Source: Nitrospinae bacterium AH_259_B05_G02_I21
GTDB taxonomy: Bacteria > JADFOP01
Reading direction: 5' to 3'
DNA length: 64,000 nucleotides
Assembly (NCBI GenBank): GCA_027717595.1
Contig: JALLOF010000005.1
Span: 1 to 64,000, forward strand
Under the pieces are notes generated by a model. That model was given only the letters and a program-made list of their open reading frames with translations. It was not told the origin of the DNA and did no database searches. This document shows, one piece after another, positions 24,294 through 32,924 of this stretch (its first letter is position 1; each line of letters opens with the position of its first letter). The position numbers and the translations under genes were made by a program.

Positions 24294-25694
24294 CTAGTGT
24301 AAGTGCTCGAGGTACTTGTGCTCGGTCAGCTTCCAGCGCCCGGCCACGCGCCTGGCCTTCACCGAGCTGACGTCGGCGTACCACCAGCCTTTCGGCTTGT
24401 TGGTCTTGGCCAGCTCGTAGGAGAGAAAGAAGCGTACGTCGGCCTCGGAGCCCGTCACCTTGACCGAGAGCAGACGGACCTGAAGGTGGACGACCCCGTA
24501 GTTCTTCGCCAGCGGCTGGGTCAGGTAATCCCTGAGCTCCTCCACGGGGAAGAACTTCGAGGGGTCGCAGGCCCCGCAGTGGGCGTCGACCCGCGCATCG
24601 TCGGCAAAGTAGGAAAAGAGGGCCTTCCAGTCCGCCTTGCGGACGGCCTCAAGGGCCGCCCGAACCTCGGCCAAGAGGCTGGTCTCCTCGGGGGTGCGAG
24701 CTCGATAGGCCTCGAGGGGCGTGCCCTCCACGCGGGCCATCTTCTCGAGCTGCTTCAGGTGATAGGAGGCGGTCTTTACGAACGTCGGGTCGATGGCCGC
24801 GGCTCGCTGGAACTCCTCGCGGGCGAGGCCGTACTCGGCCCGAAGGAGACGGTAGATGCCGAGGCTGTGGCGCGCCCAGGCGTAATCGGGCCTAAGGCGG
24901 AAGGTCTCGCCGTAGGCGGCAAGGGCCTCCTTGTCGCGTCCCTGCCACTGGAAAGCCTTCGCCAGCATGTAATGGGCCCACGCGTGGTGCGGGTCCTTTT
25001 GCAGCCCCGCTTTAAACTCCGGGATCGCCTCGTCGTAGCGGCGGCTCTGAGAATGTTCGTAGCCCTGGTGGAAGTGCAACGCGGCCTCCCAGGTGGGAAG
25101 GCCCTTCGGGCCCACCCAGAGAGAGGTCCGAAAGGGCCCAGAGGCCCCACTCGCAACGGCGGCCCGGGCGGCTCGCGATTCATCGAGGATGTCGAGGCCC
25201 TGGACGCCGGGCTTTTCGGGTTGAACCCTTCCGGTGTACGTCACCCGGCCCTCCGGCAGCCTCCTGAACGTGTAGACCACGGTGCCGCAGTAGGTTACGG
25301 ACGAAGGGGCCACATCACAGGTCAGAACCGTCAGCGGCGCCGTCAGGCGGGACGACCCCGAGATGGACTCCGCAACGTAGGTTATCTCCTTCAAAACATA
25401 GGTGCCCGCCGCAGCTTTCCGAAGGGTCACATACCCCCGCCCGTCCGTCACCAGCTCGCGGCTCTTGCCGCTGCGCGGGTGGTAGAGGGTCACGTAGATG
25501 CCCCCGTTGAGGCGGGTGCCCGGAATCCCTTCCCACCCGAAGATGTTGTTGATGACGAACCGACCAAGGAGAGTCGCGCTCGCCTCGCCGCTCGCGGCGT
25601 GCGCGGACGAGGGAGACGAGATGGCGGCTTCGAGGCGCCAAACACCCAAGGAAATCAGAAGCGTGAGAGCTAGGATGCGTGGGACGGAGCGCAT
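24294..25694 (-). CDS. Exported TPR protein with a C-terminal NTF2/SnoaL-like domain
   Basis: The 466-residue product has a signal peptide (ILALTLLISLGVW), a beta-rich region (about 35-150) resembling a carboxypeptidase-regulatory fold (GGIYVTLYHPRSGK, GRGYVTLRKAAAGTYVLKE), TPR repeats from about 205 to 325 (AWAHYMLAKAFQWQGRDKEAL, FRLRPDYAWARHSLGIY) and a final 120-residue domain (VRAALEAVRKADWKALFSYF...DARVDAHCG) of the DUF4440/SnoaL type. The ATG at 25694 is chosen; a GTG at 25706 is possible and neither has a strong ribosome site. The function is unknown, likely periplasmic scaffolding. Confidence 0.7.
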   Translation of the reverse strand: MRSVPRILALTLLISLGVWRLEAAISSPSSAHAASGEASATLLGRFVINNIFGWEGIPGTRLNGGIYVTLYHPRSGKSRELVTDGRGYVTLRKAAAGTYVLKEITYVAESISGSSRLTAPLTVLTCDVAPSSVTYCGTVVYTFRRLPEGRVTYTGRVQPEKPGVQGLDILDESRAARAAVASGASGPFRTSLWVGPKGLPTWEAALHFHQGYEHSQSRRYDEAIPEFKAGLQKDPHHAWAHYMLAKAFQWQGRDKEALAAYGETFRLRPDYAWARHSLGIYRLLRAEYGLAREEFQRAAAIDPTFVKTASYHLKQLEKMARVEGTPLEAYRARTPEETSLLAEVRAALEAVRKADWKALFSYFADDARVDAHCGACDPSKFFPVEELRDYLTQPLAKNYGVVHLQVRLLSVKVTGSEADVRFFLSYELAKTNKPKGWWYADVSSVKARRVAGRWKLTEHKYLEHLH

Positions 25695-25855
25695 GACGTC
25701 GGCCACTATATCATTACGGTAGGGTCGGGCGAAAGGGCCCAGACCCCTTGCGTCCCTTGACCCCGCCGGGGGAGCGGTGGTATCATGAGAAATTGCTGGT
25801 CGGCCTCAACCGATTGAAAAATAACGAGGAACGGAAAAGGCCCCGAGGGAGCCCG

Positions 25856-27145
25856 ATGCTCGATCTGCGATACCTGCGAGCCCACACCGAACGGGTCCGC
25901 CACTCGTACAAAGCGAGGGGCGAGACGGCGGACCTCGAGGAGCTGCTAGCGCGCGACGAGGAGCGCCGCCGCCTCATCGCTGAGACCGACGCGCTCAAGG
26001 CCCGCAAGAACGAGCTCAGCAATGCCGTCGGCGAGATGAAACGGACCGGGGCGCCAGATGACGAAGTCGCCCCCCTGCTGGAGGAGTCCAAGGCCGCAAC
26101 CGAGCAACTCGGCGCCATCGAGGAGCAGCTCGAAGCGCTCCAGGCCTCGCTTGATGCCGATCTGCTGATGCTGCCTAACGTGCTGCACGACTCCGTCCCC
26201 GAGGGCGAGGGAGAACAGGACAACCCGGTCGTCCGCACCTGGGGCGAGCCCCCCGCCTTCGACTTCCCGCCCACGGACCACCACGCGCTCGGCGAAGCCC
26301 TCGGCATTCTCGACTTCGAGACCGCCGCGAAGCTCACCGGAGCCCGCTTCGTCATCTACAAAGGTGCGGGGGCCAGGCTCGAGCGGGCACTTATCAACTT
26401 CATGCTCGACCTTCACACCAAGGAGCACGGCTACGAGGAGACCCTGCCGCCCCTGCTCGTCAACGCCGACACCATGACGGGCACGGGCCAGCTTCCCAAG
26501 TTCGAGGCCGACCTCTTCAAGACGGTCGTTGAGGGCTGGTACCTGATTCCCACGGCCGAGGTACCGCTCACCAACATCCACAAAGACGAGGTCCTCTCGG
26601 CCGGCGAACTCCCGAAGTACTACACCGCCTACACCCCGTGCTTTCGGTCCGAGGCGGGAAGCTACGGCAAGGACACCCGGGGCCTGATCCGCCAGCACCA
26701 GTTCAACAAAGTGGAGCTGGTCAAGATCACCACCCCCGAGGTCTCCTACGACGAGCTCGAAGGGATGACGGCCAACGCCGAGGAGGTGCTCAAGCGCCTG
26801 GGGCTCCACTATCAGGTCGTGGTGCTCTGCTCGGGTGACACCGGCTTCGCCGCGGCCAAGACCTACGACCTCGAGGTCTGGCTGCCGGGCCAGGACGCCT
26901 ACCGGGAGATCTCATCGGTCTCCAACTGCGAGGACTTCCAGGCCCGCCGGGCCCGCATCCGCTACAAGGCCGACCCCAAGGCCAAGCCGGCCTACGTCCA
27001 CACCCTCAACGGCTCGGGGCTCGCCGTCGGCCGCACCCTGGTGGCCATCCTCGAGCAGTACCAGCAGGCCGACGGCTCCATCGTGGTGCCCGAGGCCCTC
27101 GTCCCATACATGGACGGCCGCAGGTTCATCAAGGCGGAGGGCTGA
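25856..27145 (+). CDS. serS: Seryl-tRNA synthetase
   Basis: SerS charges tRNA-Ser (and tRNA-Sec) with serine. The 429-residue protein has the N-terminal coiled-coil arm (about 30-105) and the class II catalytic core: motif 2 [21 protein letters not shown] and motif 3 [18 protein letters not shown]. Length is normal. The start at 25856 follows GAGGGAG; the upstream frame from 25748 is not conserved-looking. The next gene starts nine bases after the stop. Confidence 0.97.
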   Translation: MLDLRYLRAHTERVRHSYKARGETADLEELLARDEERRRLIAETDALKARKNELSNAVGEMKRTGAPDDEVAPLLEESKAATEQLGAIEEQLEALQASLDADLLMLPNVLHDSVPEGEGEQDNPVVRTWGEPPAFDFPPTDHHALGEALGILDFETAAKLTGARFVIYKGAGARLERALINFMLDLHTKEHGYEETLPPLLVNADTMTGTGQLPKFEADLFKTVVEGWYLIPTAEVPLTNIHKDEVLSAGELPKYYTAYTPCFRSEAGSYGKDTRGLIRQHQFNKVELVKITTPEVSYDELEGMTANAEEVLKRLGLHYQVVVLCSGDTGFAAAKTYDLEVWLPGQDAYREISSVSNCEDFQARRARIRYKADPKAKPAYVHTLNGSGLAVGRTLVAILEQYQQADGSIVVPEALVPYMDGRRFIKAEG

Positions 27146-27154
27146 GAAAAGGCT

Positions 27155-28315
27155 TTGCGACGCTTCCGCCGCCGACTCATCATCCTGCTCGTCATCGTCG
27201 TCGCCGCCGTCCTCGCCGCCCAGCACTACGCCGCCCCGACGGCCAGGAGGCTCCTGCTAAAAGAGATCAAGCGGACGACGGGGCTCACCCCGTTGGTCGG
27301 GGCGGTGCGACTGGCTGTCTGGCGTGGCGCGGCGACCGCAAACGACGTGGTCCTGGCGAATCTCCACCCCTTCCGGGAGCCGACGCTGCTAAAGGCCCGG
27401 GCCGTCACGGTGAATGTGGCGCTCCTGCCCCTGCTGTCTAAGAGGGTCGTGGTCCAGAAGGTAACGCTGCGTGGGGCGGAGCTCACAGTGGAGCGAAACC
27501 GCCAGGGACGGACGAATCTTCAGGTCCTCATGGAACGTCTCGGGGGCGGGCGGGGGCCGTCCGTCCGCGCTCCGGTGCGGGTGAAGAAGATTGCGCTGGC
27601 CGACTCGACCATCCGCTACATCGACCACGCCGCCGGCTCCCCCCCGGCCCGGCTCGTCGTAGAGGATGTCCAGGCGCTCATCACGAACATCGATCCCTCG
27701 AACACCGACGATCCCCTGGCCACGAGCTTTCGCGCCCAGGGCGCCATCGCCACGCCCCGGCGGGGACGCCTGCTCGCCGAGGGCCGAACGAACCCCTTCC
27801 ACCGCTCGGTCAACTTCGACCTCAAGCTCACCATCGAGGGCCTCGACCTGCCGGCCCTCCAGCGCCTCTACCCCGCCTCGCCCGTCGTCTTCCGCGATGG
27901 GTTGGCGTTCCTGACCACCTCGGCGACCTGCCGGAACTACCGGCTCAACGCACACAACAGGCTCGTCCTCTACAACCTCGACCTCCGCCCTCGGGGCCCG
28001 TCACCCGTCGTGGCAGGCCTCCCGCTCACGACGGTTGTGGCCTTCCTGGAGCGCGAGGATAGGATTGACCTGGAATTCCGCGTCACGGGCGACGTGCGCA
28101 ACCCCCAGGCCCACCTCCGCCCCGCTGTGGAGCGGCTCATCGCCAAGGCCATGCGGGACAAGATCCTTGCGGGCCCCGAAGCCATCCTCCAGGCGGGAAA
28201 GACAGGCACCCAGGTCGGCGCCAAAGCCCTGCAGGTCGGAAAGAAGACGGGTGGCGTGATGCTCGAGGGAGCCAAGCGGGTCGGCGGATGGCTGAAGGGG
28301 TTCTTCGGCCGCTGA
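27155..28315 (+). CDS. AsmA-like / DUF748 envelope protein
   Basis: The 386-residue protein begins with a single membrane anchor (LIILLVIVVAAVLAAQHY) after a basic stretch, then long beta-rich repeats typical of the AsmA/DUF748 family of proteins that span the periplasm and are thought to move lipids between membranes: LLLKEIKRTTGLTPLVGAVR, VVVQKVTLRGAELTVERN, VRVKKIALADSTIRYID. The C-terminal 50 residues are a Gly/Lys-rich helix (GAKALQVGKKTGGVMLEGAK). The start is TTG at 27155, nine bases after serS, with GAGAAAAGG upstream. Probably in one transcript with serS. Confidence 0.75.
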   Translation: MRRFRRRLIILLVIVVAAVLAAQHYAAPTARRLLLKEIKRTTGLTPLVGAVRLAVWRGAATANDVVLANLHPFREPTLLKARAVTVNVALLPLLSKRVVVQKVTLRGAELTVERNRQGRTNLQVLMERLGGGRGPSVRAPVRVKKIALADSTIRYIDHAAGSPPARLVVEDVQALITNIDPSNTDDPLATSFRAQGAIATPRRGRLLAEGRTNPFHRSVNFDLKLTIEGLDLPALQRLYPASPVVFRDGLAFLTTSATCRNYRLNAHNRLVLYNLDLRPRGPSPVVAGLPLTTVVAFLEREDRIDLEFRVTGDVRNPQAHLRPAVERLIAKAMRDKILAGPEAILQAGKTGTQVGAKALQVGKKTGGVMLEGAKRVGGWLKGFFGR

Positions 28316-28435
28316 GACCGGACGCGCAACGCCTTTCCCTCGCCTCACCACGTGTGATAGCATGGCTCCTCGTGACCTCCCGGAGCGGAATTCCTCCGCT
28401 AGGCTGAAGCAACGAGTGGCTCCCGGAAGAACCTC

Positions 28436-29650
28436 ATGAACGTCAAGCGCTACGTCAGGTGGGGCTTGAACACCCTCATCCTCATCTACATCGCAGTGGC
28501 GGGAGTCGTCCTGGCCTTCGGCGGCTTCCAGTTCACCTTCACCGTGAAGTCCCACACCCTCATCGGTCCCCTGCTCGTCATTCTTGCGGCTGTGACGGCG
28601 CGGGTGTTGCTGGATATTCCACCCAAGAACCTGGCCGTGGCCGCCGTGAGCGTGGCCCTGACCCTGGTAGCTCTCGAGGGGTTCCTCAGGTGGTCGTACC
28701 CGAAGAAGGCCTGGCCCGTCCTCAGGCTCTACTACCGGTACGCCCACGAAATCGGCTACGAGCCCGTCCCAGACGTGGCCGGCACGGGGAGCTTCGGCGA
28801 GGCCATCGTCATCAACAGCCACGGCCTGCGCGACGTGGAGCGCCCCTGGGCGAAACCACCCGGGGTGACGCGCATCCTCGTCCTTGGAGATTCGTTCACC
28901 TTCGGGATGAAGGTCGAGGCGGCCTCCAGCTACCCCAAGGCCCTGGAAGCGATGCTGAACGGCAAGGGCGACGGGCGGCGCTACGATGTCATCAACGCCG
29001 GGGTCGTTGCCTACAGCCTCTGCCAGGAGCGCAAGTGGCTGGAGCTGAAGGGATGGCGCTACGAGCCGGACCTGATCCTCATCGGCTTTTTCGCCGACGA
29101 CCCCCACTGCCAGGGAGAGGAGTCGGGCCTACGCTTCTTAGAGCCCCGGGTCTATCGGACCTTCACCCGGGTCTCGGCCCTCTACAACTTCCTGCGCAAC
29201 AGCTACAGCGTCTTCAAGGCCCGCTACCTGGAGTGGTGGCGCCCGGGATGGACGGGAGGCCTGGCCTCCCGGGCCCGCTCCCTCGAGCGCAGTCGCTTCA
29301 CCGTCGTCAGTGAAGAGGAGTGGGCGGAGGCAACCAAGGATCTCAAGAGGATCAAGGCGGGAGCCGCCAAGCGGGGCGCGGCGCTCTTAGTCGTCGTCAT
29401 ACCCGATGCAGGCCAGGTGGGCTTCCCGAAGCATCAAAGCCCGACCCGCCGGCTGCTGGCCATCTGCAAAGCCGAGGGGATCGCCTGCATCGACACCACC
29501 CACCGGTTCGAGTCCGCCCCCGAGCCCCTCGACCTCTACCTCTACCCCCTGGACCCCCACCTGAGCCCTGCCGGCCACGCCCTCGTAGCCCGGGCCATAG
29601 CCGAGCGGATCGCCGAGGGCGGGATGACTGGAGGCACGGCTCCCCGCTGA
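28436..29650 (+). CDS. Membrane-anchored SGNH/GDSL hydrolase
   Basis: The 404-residue protein has three hydrophobic segments in the first 90 residues, then an SGNH hydrolase domain: block I LVLGDSFTFGMKV with the nucleophilic Ser, a GVVAYSL/ NAG stretch corresponding to block II (INAGVVAYS), and block V DPHLSPAGHALVA with the catalytic Asp and His. Such membrane-bound forms often act as acyl- or acetyl-esterases on cell-surface polysaccharides. It may be co-transcribed with the AsmA-like gene 120 bp upstream. Substrate unknown. Confidence 0.78.
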   Translation: MNVKRYVRWGLNTLILIYIAVAGVVLAFGGFQFTFTVKSHTLIGPLLVILAAVTARVLLDIPPKNLAVAAVSVALTLVALEGFLRWSYPKKAWPVLRLYYRYAHEIGYEPVPDVAGTGSFGEAIVINSHGLRDVERPWAKPPGVTRILVLGDSFTFGMKVEAASSYPKALEAMLNGKGDGRRYDVINAGVVAYSLCQERKWLELKGWRYEPDLILIGFFADDPHCQGEESGLRFLEPRVYRTFTRVSALYNFLRNSYSVFKARYLEWWRPGWTGGLASRARSLERSRFTVVSEEEWAEATKDLKRIKAGAAKRGAALLVVVIPDAGQVGFPKHQSPTRRLLAICKAEGIACIDTTHRFESAPEPLDLYLYPLDPHLSPAGHALVARAIAERIAEGGMTGGTAPR

Positions 29651-29699
29651 GGGTGAGCTTGTTTTCCCGGAGCTTTGTGGTATATTGAAGAACCCCGGT

Positions 29700-29777
29700 G
29701 CCCCGGTAGCTCAGCATGGATAGAGCACAGGATTCCGGATCCTGGGGTCGGAGGTTCGAATCCTCTCCGGGGTACCA
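29700..29777 (+). tRNA. tRNA-Arg (CCG)
   Basis: A full cloverleaf with acceptor GCCCCGG/CCGGGGT (first pair G-U), D-arm GCTCAGCATGGATAGAGC, anticodon stem CAGGA/TCCTG with loop TTCCGGA giving CCG, and T-loop TTCGAAT. The CCA end (29775-29777) is encoded. Confidence 0.94.
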
Positions 29778-29789
29778 TGCACTCCTAAA

Positions 29790-29826
29790 ATAGGAACCCG
29801 AGGTTGTTACGGGTTCCTATTTTTTT
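29790..29826 (+). terminator. Rho-independent terminator after tRNA-Arg
   Basis: An 11-bp perfect stem, ATAGGAACCCG (29790-29800) with CGGGTTCCTAT (29810-29820), 9-nt loop, followed by six T. Confidence 0.92.
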
Positions 29827-29922
29827 GACACACCCTTAATCAGCCACCTGGACCCGTAAGTTCAAGACAACGTTGCCGGTGGAGGACACCCCGGTCCTTT
29901 CCCCAGGATGAGGTTACGCTGG

Positions 29923-30619
29923 TCACCTTCGAGGTCGAGTGCTTGGAGATTAGGGGCGACTAACCCGTTGGATGGAGGTCAAACCACTTCCCAGTCGCCC
30001 GCCAGATTGAGGCGCCTCTCAGGATGCGAGAGGCGGTGATCCGTCCCTTACTGGGGTTGGGTCCGTTGGGCGTCGAAGCAGGGGCGGCAGTAGACGGGAC
30101 GGTCGCCTACGGGCTCGAACGGCACCTGGGTCGCCACACCGCAGGCAGAACAGACCGCGTCGTGAAGCTGACGAGGCTCACGCTGGCCCCCACCGGACGT
30201 CTTGCGCTGCGCCCGACACGGCTTGCACCGCTTCGGGGGAAAGAAACCCCGCTCCTGGTAAAAGGCCTGCTCACCCGCCGTGAAAGGAAACGTCTGGCCG
30301 CAATCCTCACACGTTAAAACCTGGTCCTGCTGTTCCTGCGCTTCCATACTGAAACTACTTCCTCTCTCTGTCGGGGCCTGCCGACCTCCACCGGCTAAGG
30401 GAAAGAACCACTACCTAACCTGTTCGCTGGGGAGCCCGGGCGCGGACGGCTCAAGCATGGCCGAAAACCCGGTTCACAGGGGCGGGTTCAATGCGGGAAG
30501 GAACCGTTTGAGACCCTCGGTGGTGTTGAACTCCCTCACTACTGGCACACAAGGGGGGGACTTATTACAAGATACAAGAGCAGGGGGGCCAGCGCAAGGA
30601 AAAAACGAGCCCACGGGAG
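29923..30619 (+). repeat. Long direct repeat, copy 1 (zinc-ribbon gene included)
   Basis: The segment matches 35429-36126 with only about six substitutions and one base gained in a G-run, i.e. about 99% identity over ~697 bp. Similarity stops sharply at both ends. It holds one complete minus-strand gene and lies just upstream of egtD; the second copy lies just after the senB-like gene, so the cluster sits between direct repeats. Confidence 0.93.
30048..30347 (-). CDS. CxxC zinc-ribbon protein, copy 1
   Basis: The 99-residue protein has four CxxC pairs: CEDC (13-16), CKPC (41-44), CSAC (67-70) and CRPC (88-91), with QTFPFTAGEQAFYQERGF between the first two. This is the probable zinc-binding domain seen in small bacterial 'CxxC-x17-KxK' proteins (zinc-ribbon, two modules). 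No catalytic site is seen; it may bind nucleic acid or metal. It is 100% identical to the protein at 35554-35853 because it lies in the long direct repeat. Confidence 0.72.
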   Translation of the reverse strand: MEAQEQQDQVLTCEDCGQTFPFTAGEQAFYQERGFFPPKRCKPCRAQRKTSGGGQREPRQLHDAVCSACGVATQVPFEPVGDRPVYCRPCFDAQRTQPQ

Positions 30620-30733
30620 AAGCCTCCCGGCATCCGCCCGGAGCGCGAACTGCGCCGAGCCGGTAAATTTCTTCTCACGACCTCCATCGGGATGTGGTAG
30701 GATTTTCCCATCCTCCATCGGAAATACGCACCC
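30348..30733. other. Upstream region of the selenoneine-like cluster
   Basis: The first 272 bp belong to direct-repeat copy 1; the remainder (30620-30733) is unique and should hold the promoter of egtD, though no consensus box is clear. No further gene is supported. Confidence 0.5.
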
Positions 30734-31738
30734 ATGCACCGAGAAGTCGATTTATCATTGGCCAGACGCCTGAAAATTGAAGTCACACCCTCAGCCCGCT
30801 CCAGGTCTGACTTCGCCACGGACGTCCTCGAGGGTCTGTCCGCTAAGCCCAAACGGCTGTCATGCAAATATTTTTACGATGAACGGGGCTCCGAATTATT
30901 CGAGGACATCTGCAACCTGCCCGAATACTACCTGACCCGAACCGAACAAGCGATCCTCGAGCTCTTTGCGCCGGAGATGGCCCGCTATTCCAACGGCAAC
31001 ATGACCCTCGTCGAGCTCGGAAGCGGGAGCTCCCTAAAGACCCGTCTCCTTATTGAAGCCCTGCTTGCCGCCCAAGGCTCACTCCACTATCTACCCGTTG
31101 ATATCTCCGAATCGATGATGGTGGAGGTGGCCAAGGAGTTGATCGAAGAGTACGCGGACCTTCACATCACGGCATACGTGGCAGAATACAACGAGGGCCT
31201 TCGGAAAATAGCGGAAGAAGGTCTTGGACAAAAAATGGTTCTCTTTCTCGGTTCAAACATCGGTAATTTCGATTTCCATGAAACCGTCGACTTCTTGCGT
31301 AACGTCCGCCGCCAGCTAAGCAGCGACGATGTCGTGTTGCTCGGGGCCGATATGCAAAAAGACTTGTCCGTGTTAGAGGCCGCGTACAATGATTCGAAGA
31401 ACGTGACGGCGGAATTTAATCTGAATCTGCTTCGCCGAATCAATCGAGACCTGGGGGGGGAGTTCGATCTCAACAGCTTCTCGCACGTTGCTCTGTACAA
31501 CGTGCGCGAATGTCGTATCGAGATGTACCTGCGGAGCGAACGTGACCAAGAGGTGCACATTCGAGAATTGGACAAAACCTTCCACTTCAAAGACGGCGAG
31601 ACGATTCACACGGAAAATTCATACAAATACAGTAAAGAGCAGATTGTCGAGCTTTGCTCCCAGTCCGGTTTCGATGTGGCCAGAAGCTGGGAAGATGAGA
31701 AGGGGTACTTTTCGCTCAACCTACTCACGCCGGCCTGA
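30734..31738 (+). CDS. egtD: L-histidine N-alpha-methyltransferase EgtD
   Basis: EgtD trimethylates histidine to hercynine with three SAM. The 334-residue product matches the family along its length: CKYFYDERGSELFEDICNLPEYYLTRTE near residue 45-75 (the long conserved stretch begins CKYFYDERGS), the SAM site LVELGSGSSLKTRLLIEAL, LFLGSNIGNFDFHE, and the C-terminal YKYSKEQIVELCSQSGF. Hercynine is the shared precursor of ergothioneine and selenoneine. It is the first gene of a four-gene run in the same direction that lies between two long direct repeats. Confidence 0.94.
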   Translation: MHREVDLSLARRLKIEVTPSARSRSDFATDVLEGLSAKPKRLSCKYFYDERGSELFEDICNLPEYYLTRTEQAILELFAPEMARYSNGNMTLVELGSGSSLKTRLLIEALLAAQGSLHYLPVDISESMMVEVAKELIEEYADLHITAYVAEYNEGLRKIAEEGLGQKMVLFLGSNIGNFDFHETVDFLRNVRRQLSSDDVVLLGADMQKDLSVLEAAYNDSKNVTAEFNLNLLRRINRDLGGEFDLNSFSHVALYNVRECRIEMYLRSERDQEVHIRELDKTFHFKDGETIHTENSYKYSKEQIVELCSQSGFDVARSWEDEKGYFSLNLLTPA

Positions 31739-31786
31739 GGGCCCCTGATCCGGGGTCGGGTCTGCGAAGGGTCGAGGCGATTCACA

Positions 31787-32917
31787 ATGGTTGGTGAAGA
31801 CAGACGCGTCGTTACGGCGCGAAGCGATGTCGTTGGAAGCCTGCTCCGTCCGCCGGAGCTGCTCGAGGCCAGGGAAGCCTTGGGGGAGGGCCGGATAGGC
31901 CACGCCGCCTTCAAGGCCGTCGAGGACCGGGCGGTTGATGAGGCCGTTGCGCTGCAGGAAGAGGTTGGCCTGGAGGTGGTGACCGACGGCGAGATGCGGC
32001 GCCTCTCGTTTCAGGGCCAAATGATGGAGGCGGTCGAAGGATTCAGCGATTACGATGTGGACGCCTTCCTGTGGGGGGAGTGGTACGGCGCCGAGGGCGT
32101 GGAGCATGTGAGCCTGGAGCGGCCCCCCGGCCTCGCCGTCGTCAGCCCCCTGACCCGGAGGCGCCACCTCTGCACGGAGGAATTCATCTACGTCCAATCA
32201 CGGACGGACCGGACGGTCAAAATCACGATTCCCAGCCCAAGCCTCTTTCTGAGTTGGTGGTCGCCGAAGCTGTCCGTCGGGGCCTATCCTACCCGTGAGG
32301 GCTTTCTCGCCGACGTCGTGGATATTTTGCGCAACGAGGTGGCCGAGCTCGTCCGCCTGGGGGCCACCTACATTCAGATCGATGCGCCGTTCTATCCCCT
32401 GTTGCTGAACCCCGCTACGCGGGCCGCGTGTGAGAGCTTGGGGTGGAGCGCCGACGAATGGCTCCACTATGGGATCGAGATGGATAACGCCGTGATGGGC
32501 GACTTTCCTACCGTCACCTTCGGGTTTCACCTATGCAGGGGAAATCAGGACAGCCGGTGGCTGACAGAGGGTGGATATGACGCGATTGCCAAACCGATCT
32601 TCCACAACATCCGCGCCCAGCGGTTCCTGCTGGAGTACGACGACGACCGCTCGGGCTCCTTCGAGCCCTTGCGAGAGGTTCCCGAGGACAAAACCGTCGT
32701 GTTAGGATTGGTCAGCACGAAGAGGCCACGTCTTGAGCCGCTCGAAGAACTGACGGCCCGCATCGAGCAAGCGAGCCGATTCGTGCCCGCAGAAAGGCTG
32801 GCCATAAGCCCCCAATGCGGCTTTGCAAGCTCGATCGTCGGGAACCGCCTGACGGTCGAGGATGAGAAGCGCAAGCTCCAACGGGTCGTTGAGGCCGCTC
32901 GGGCGGTATGGGGTTGA
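31787..32917 (+). CDS. MetE-like zinc methyltransferase inside the selenoneine-like cluster
   Basis: The 376-residue protein is like the C-terminal catalytic half of cobalamin-independent methionine synthase (UROD/MetE superfamily barrel). The zinc ligands are recognisable: H and C in GFHLCRGN, a Glu further on (EYDDDRSGSFEPL region) and the last Cys in SPQCGFAS. The early DGEMRRLSFQ and the TYIQIDAPFY stretch are also typical. Such short proteins bind a thiol or selenol and move a methyl group. It lies 48 bp after egtD and only 7 bp before the EgtB/SenA gene, so it is co-expressed with them. Role is not established; remethylating homocysteine for EgtD's SAM demand, or handling a selenol, are both speculation. 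Confidence 0.82.
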   Translation: MVGEDRRVVTARSDVVGSLLRPPELLEAREALGEGRIGHAAFKAVEDRAVDEAVALQEEVGLEVVTDGEMRRLSFQGQMMEAVEGFSDYDVDAFLWGEWYGAEGVEHVSLERPPGLAVVSPLTRRRHLCTEEFIYVQSRTDRTVKITIPSPSLFLSWWSPKLSVGAYPTREGFLADVVDILRNEVAELVRLGATYIQIDAPFYPLLLNPATRAACESLGWSADEWLHYGIEMDNAVMGDFPTVTFGFHLCRGNQDSRWLTEGGYDAIAKPIFHNIRAQRFLLEYDDDRSGSFEPLREVPEDKTVVLGLVSTKRPRLEPLEELTARIEQASRFVPAERLAISPQCGFASSIVGNRLTVEDEKRKLQRVVEAARAVWG

Positions 32918-32924
32918 AAGCTTT

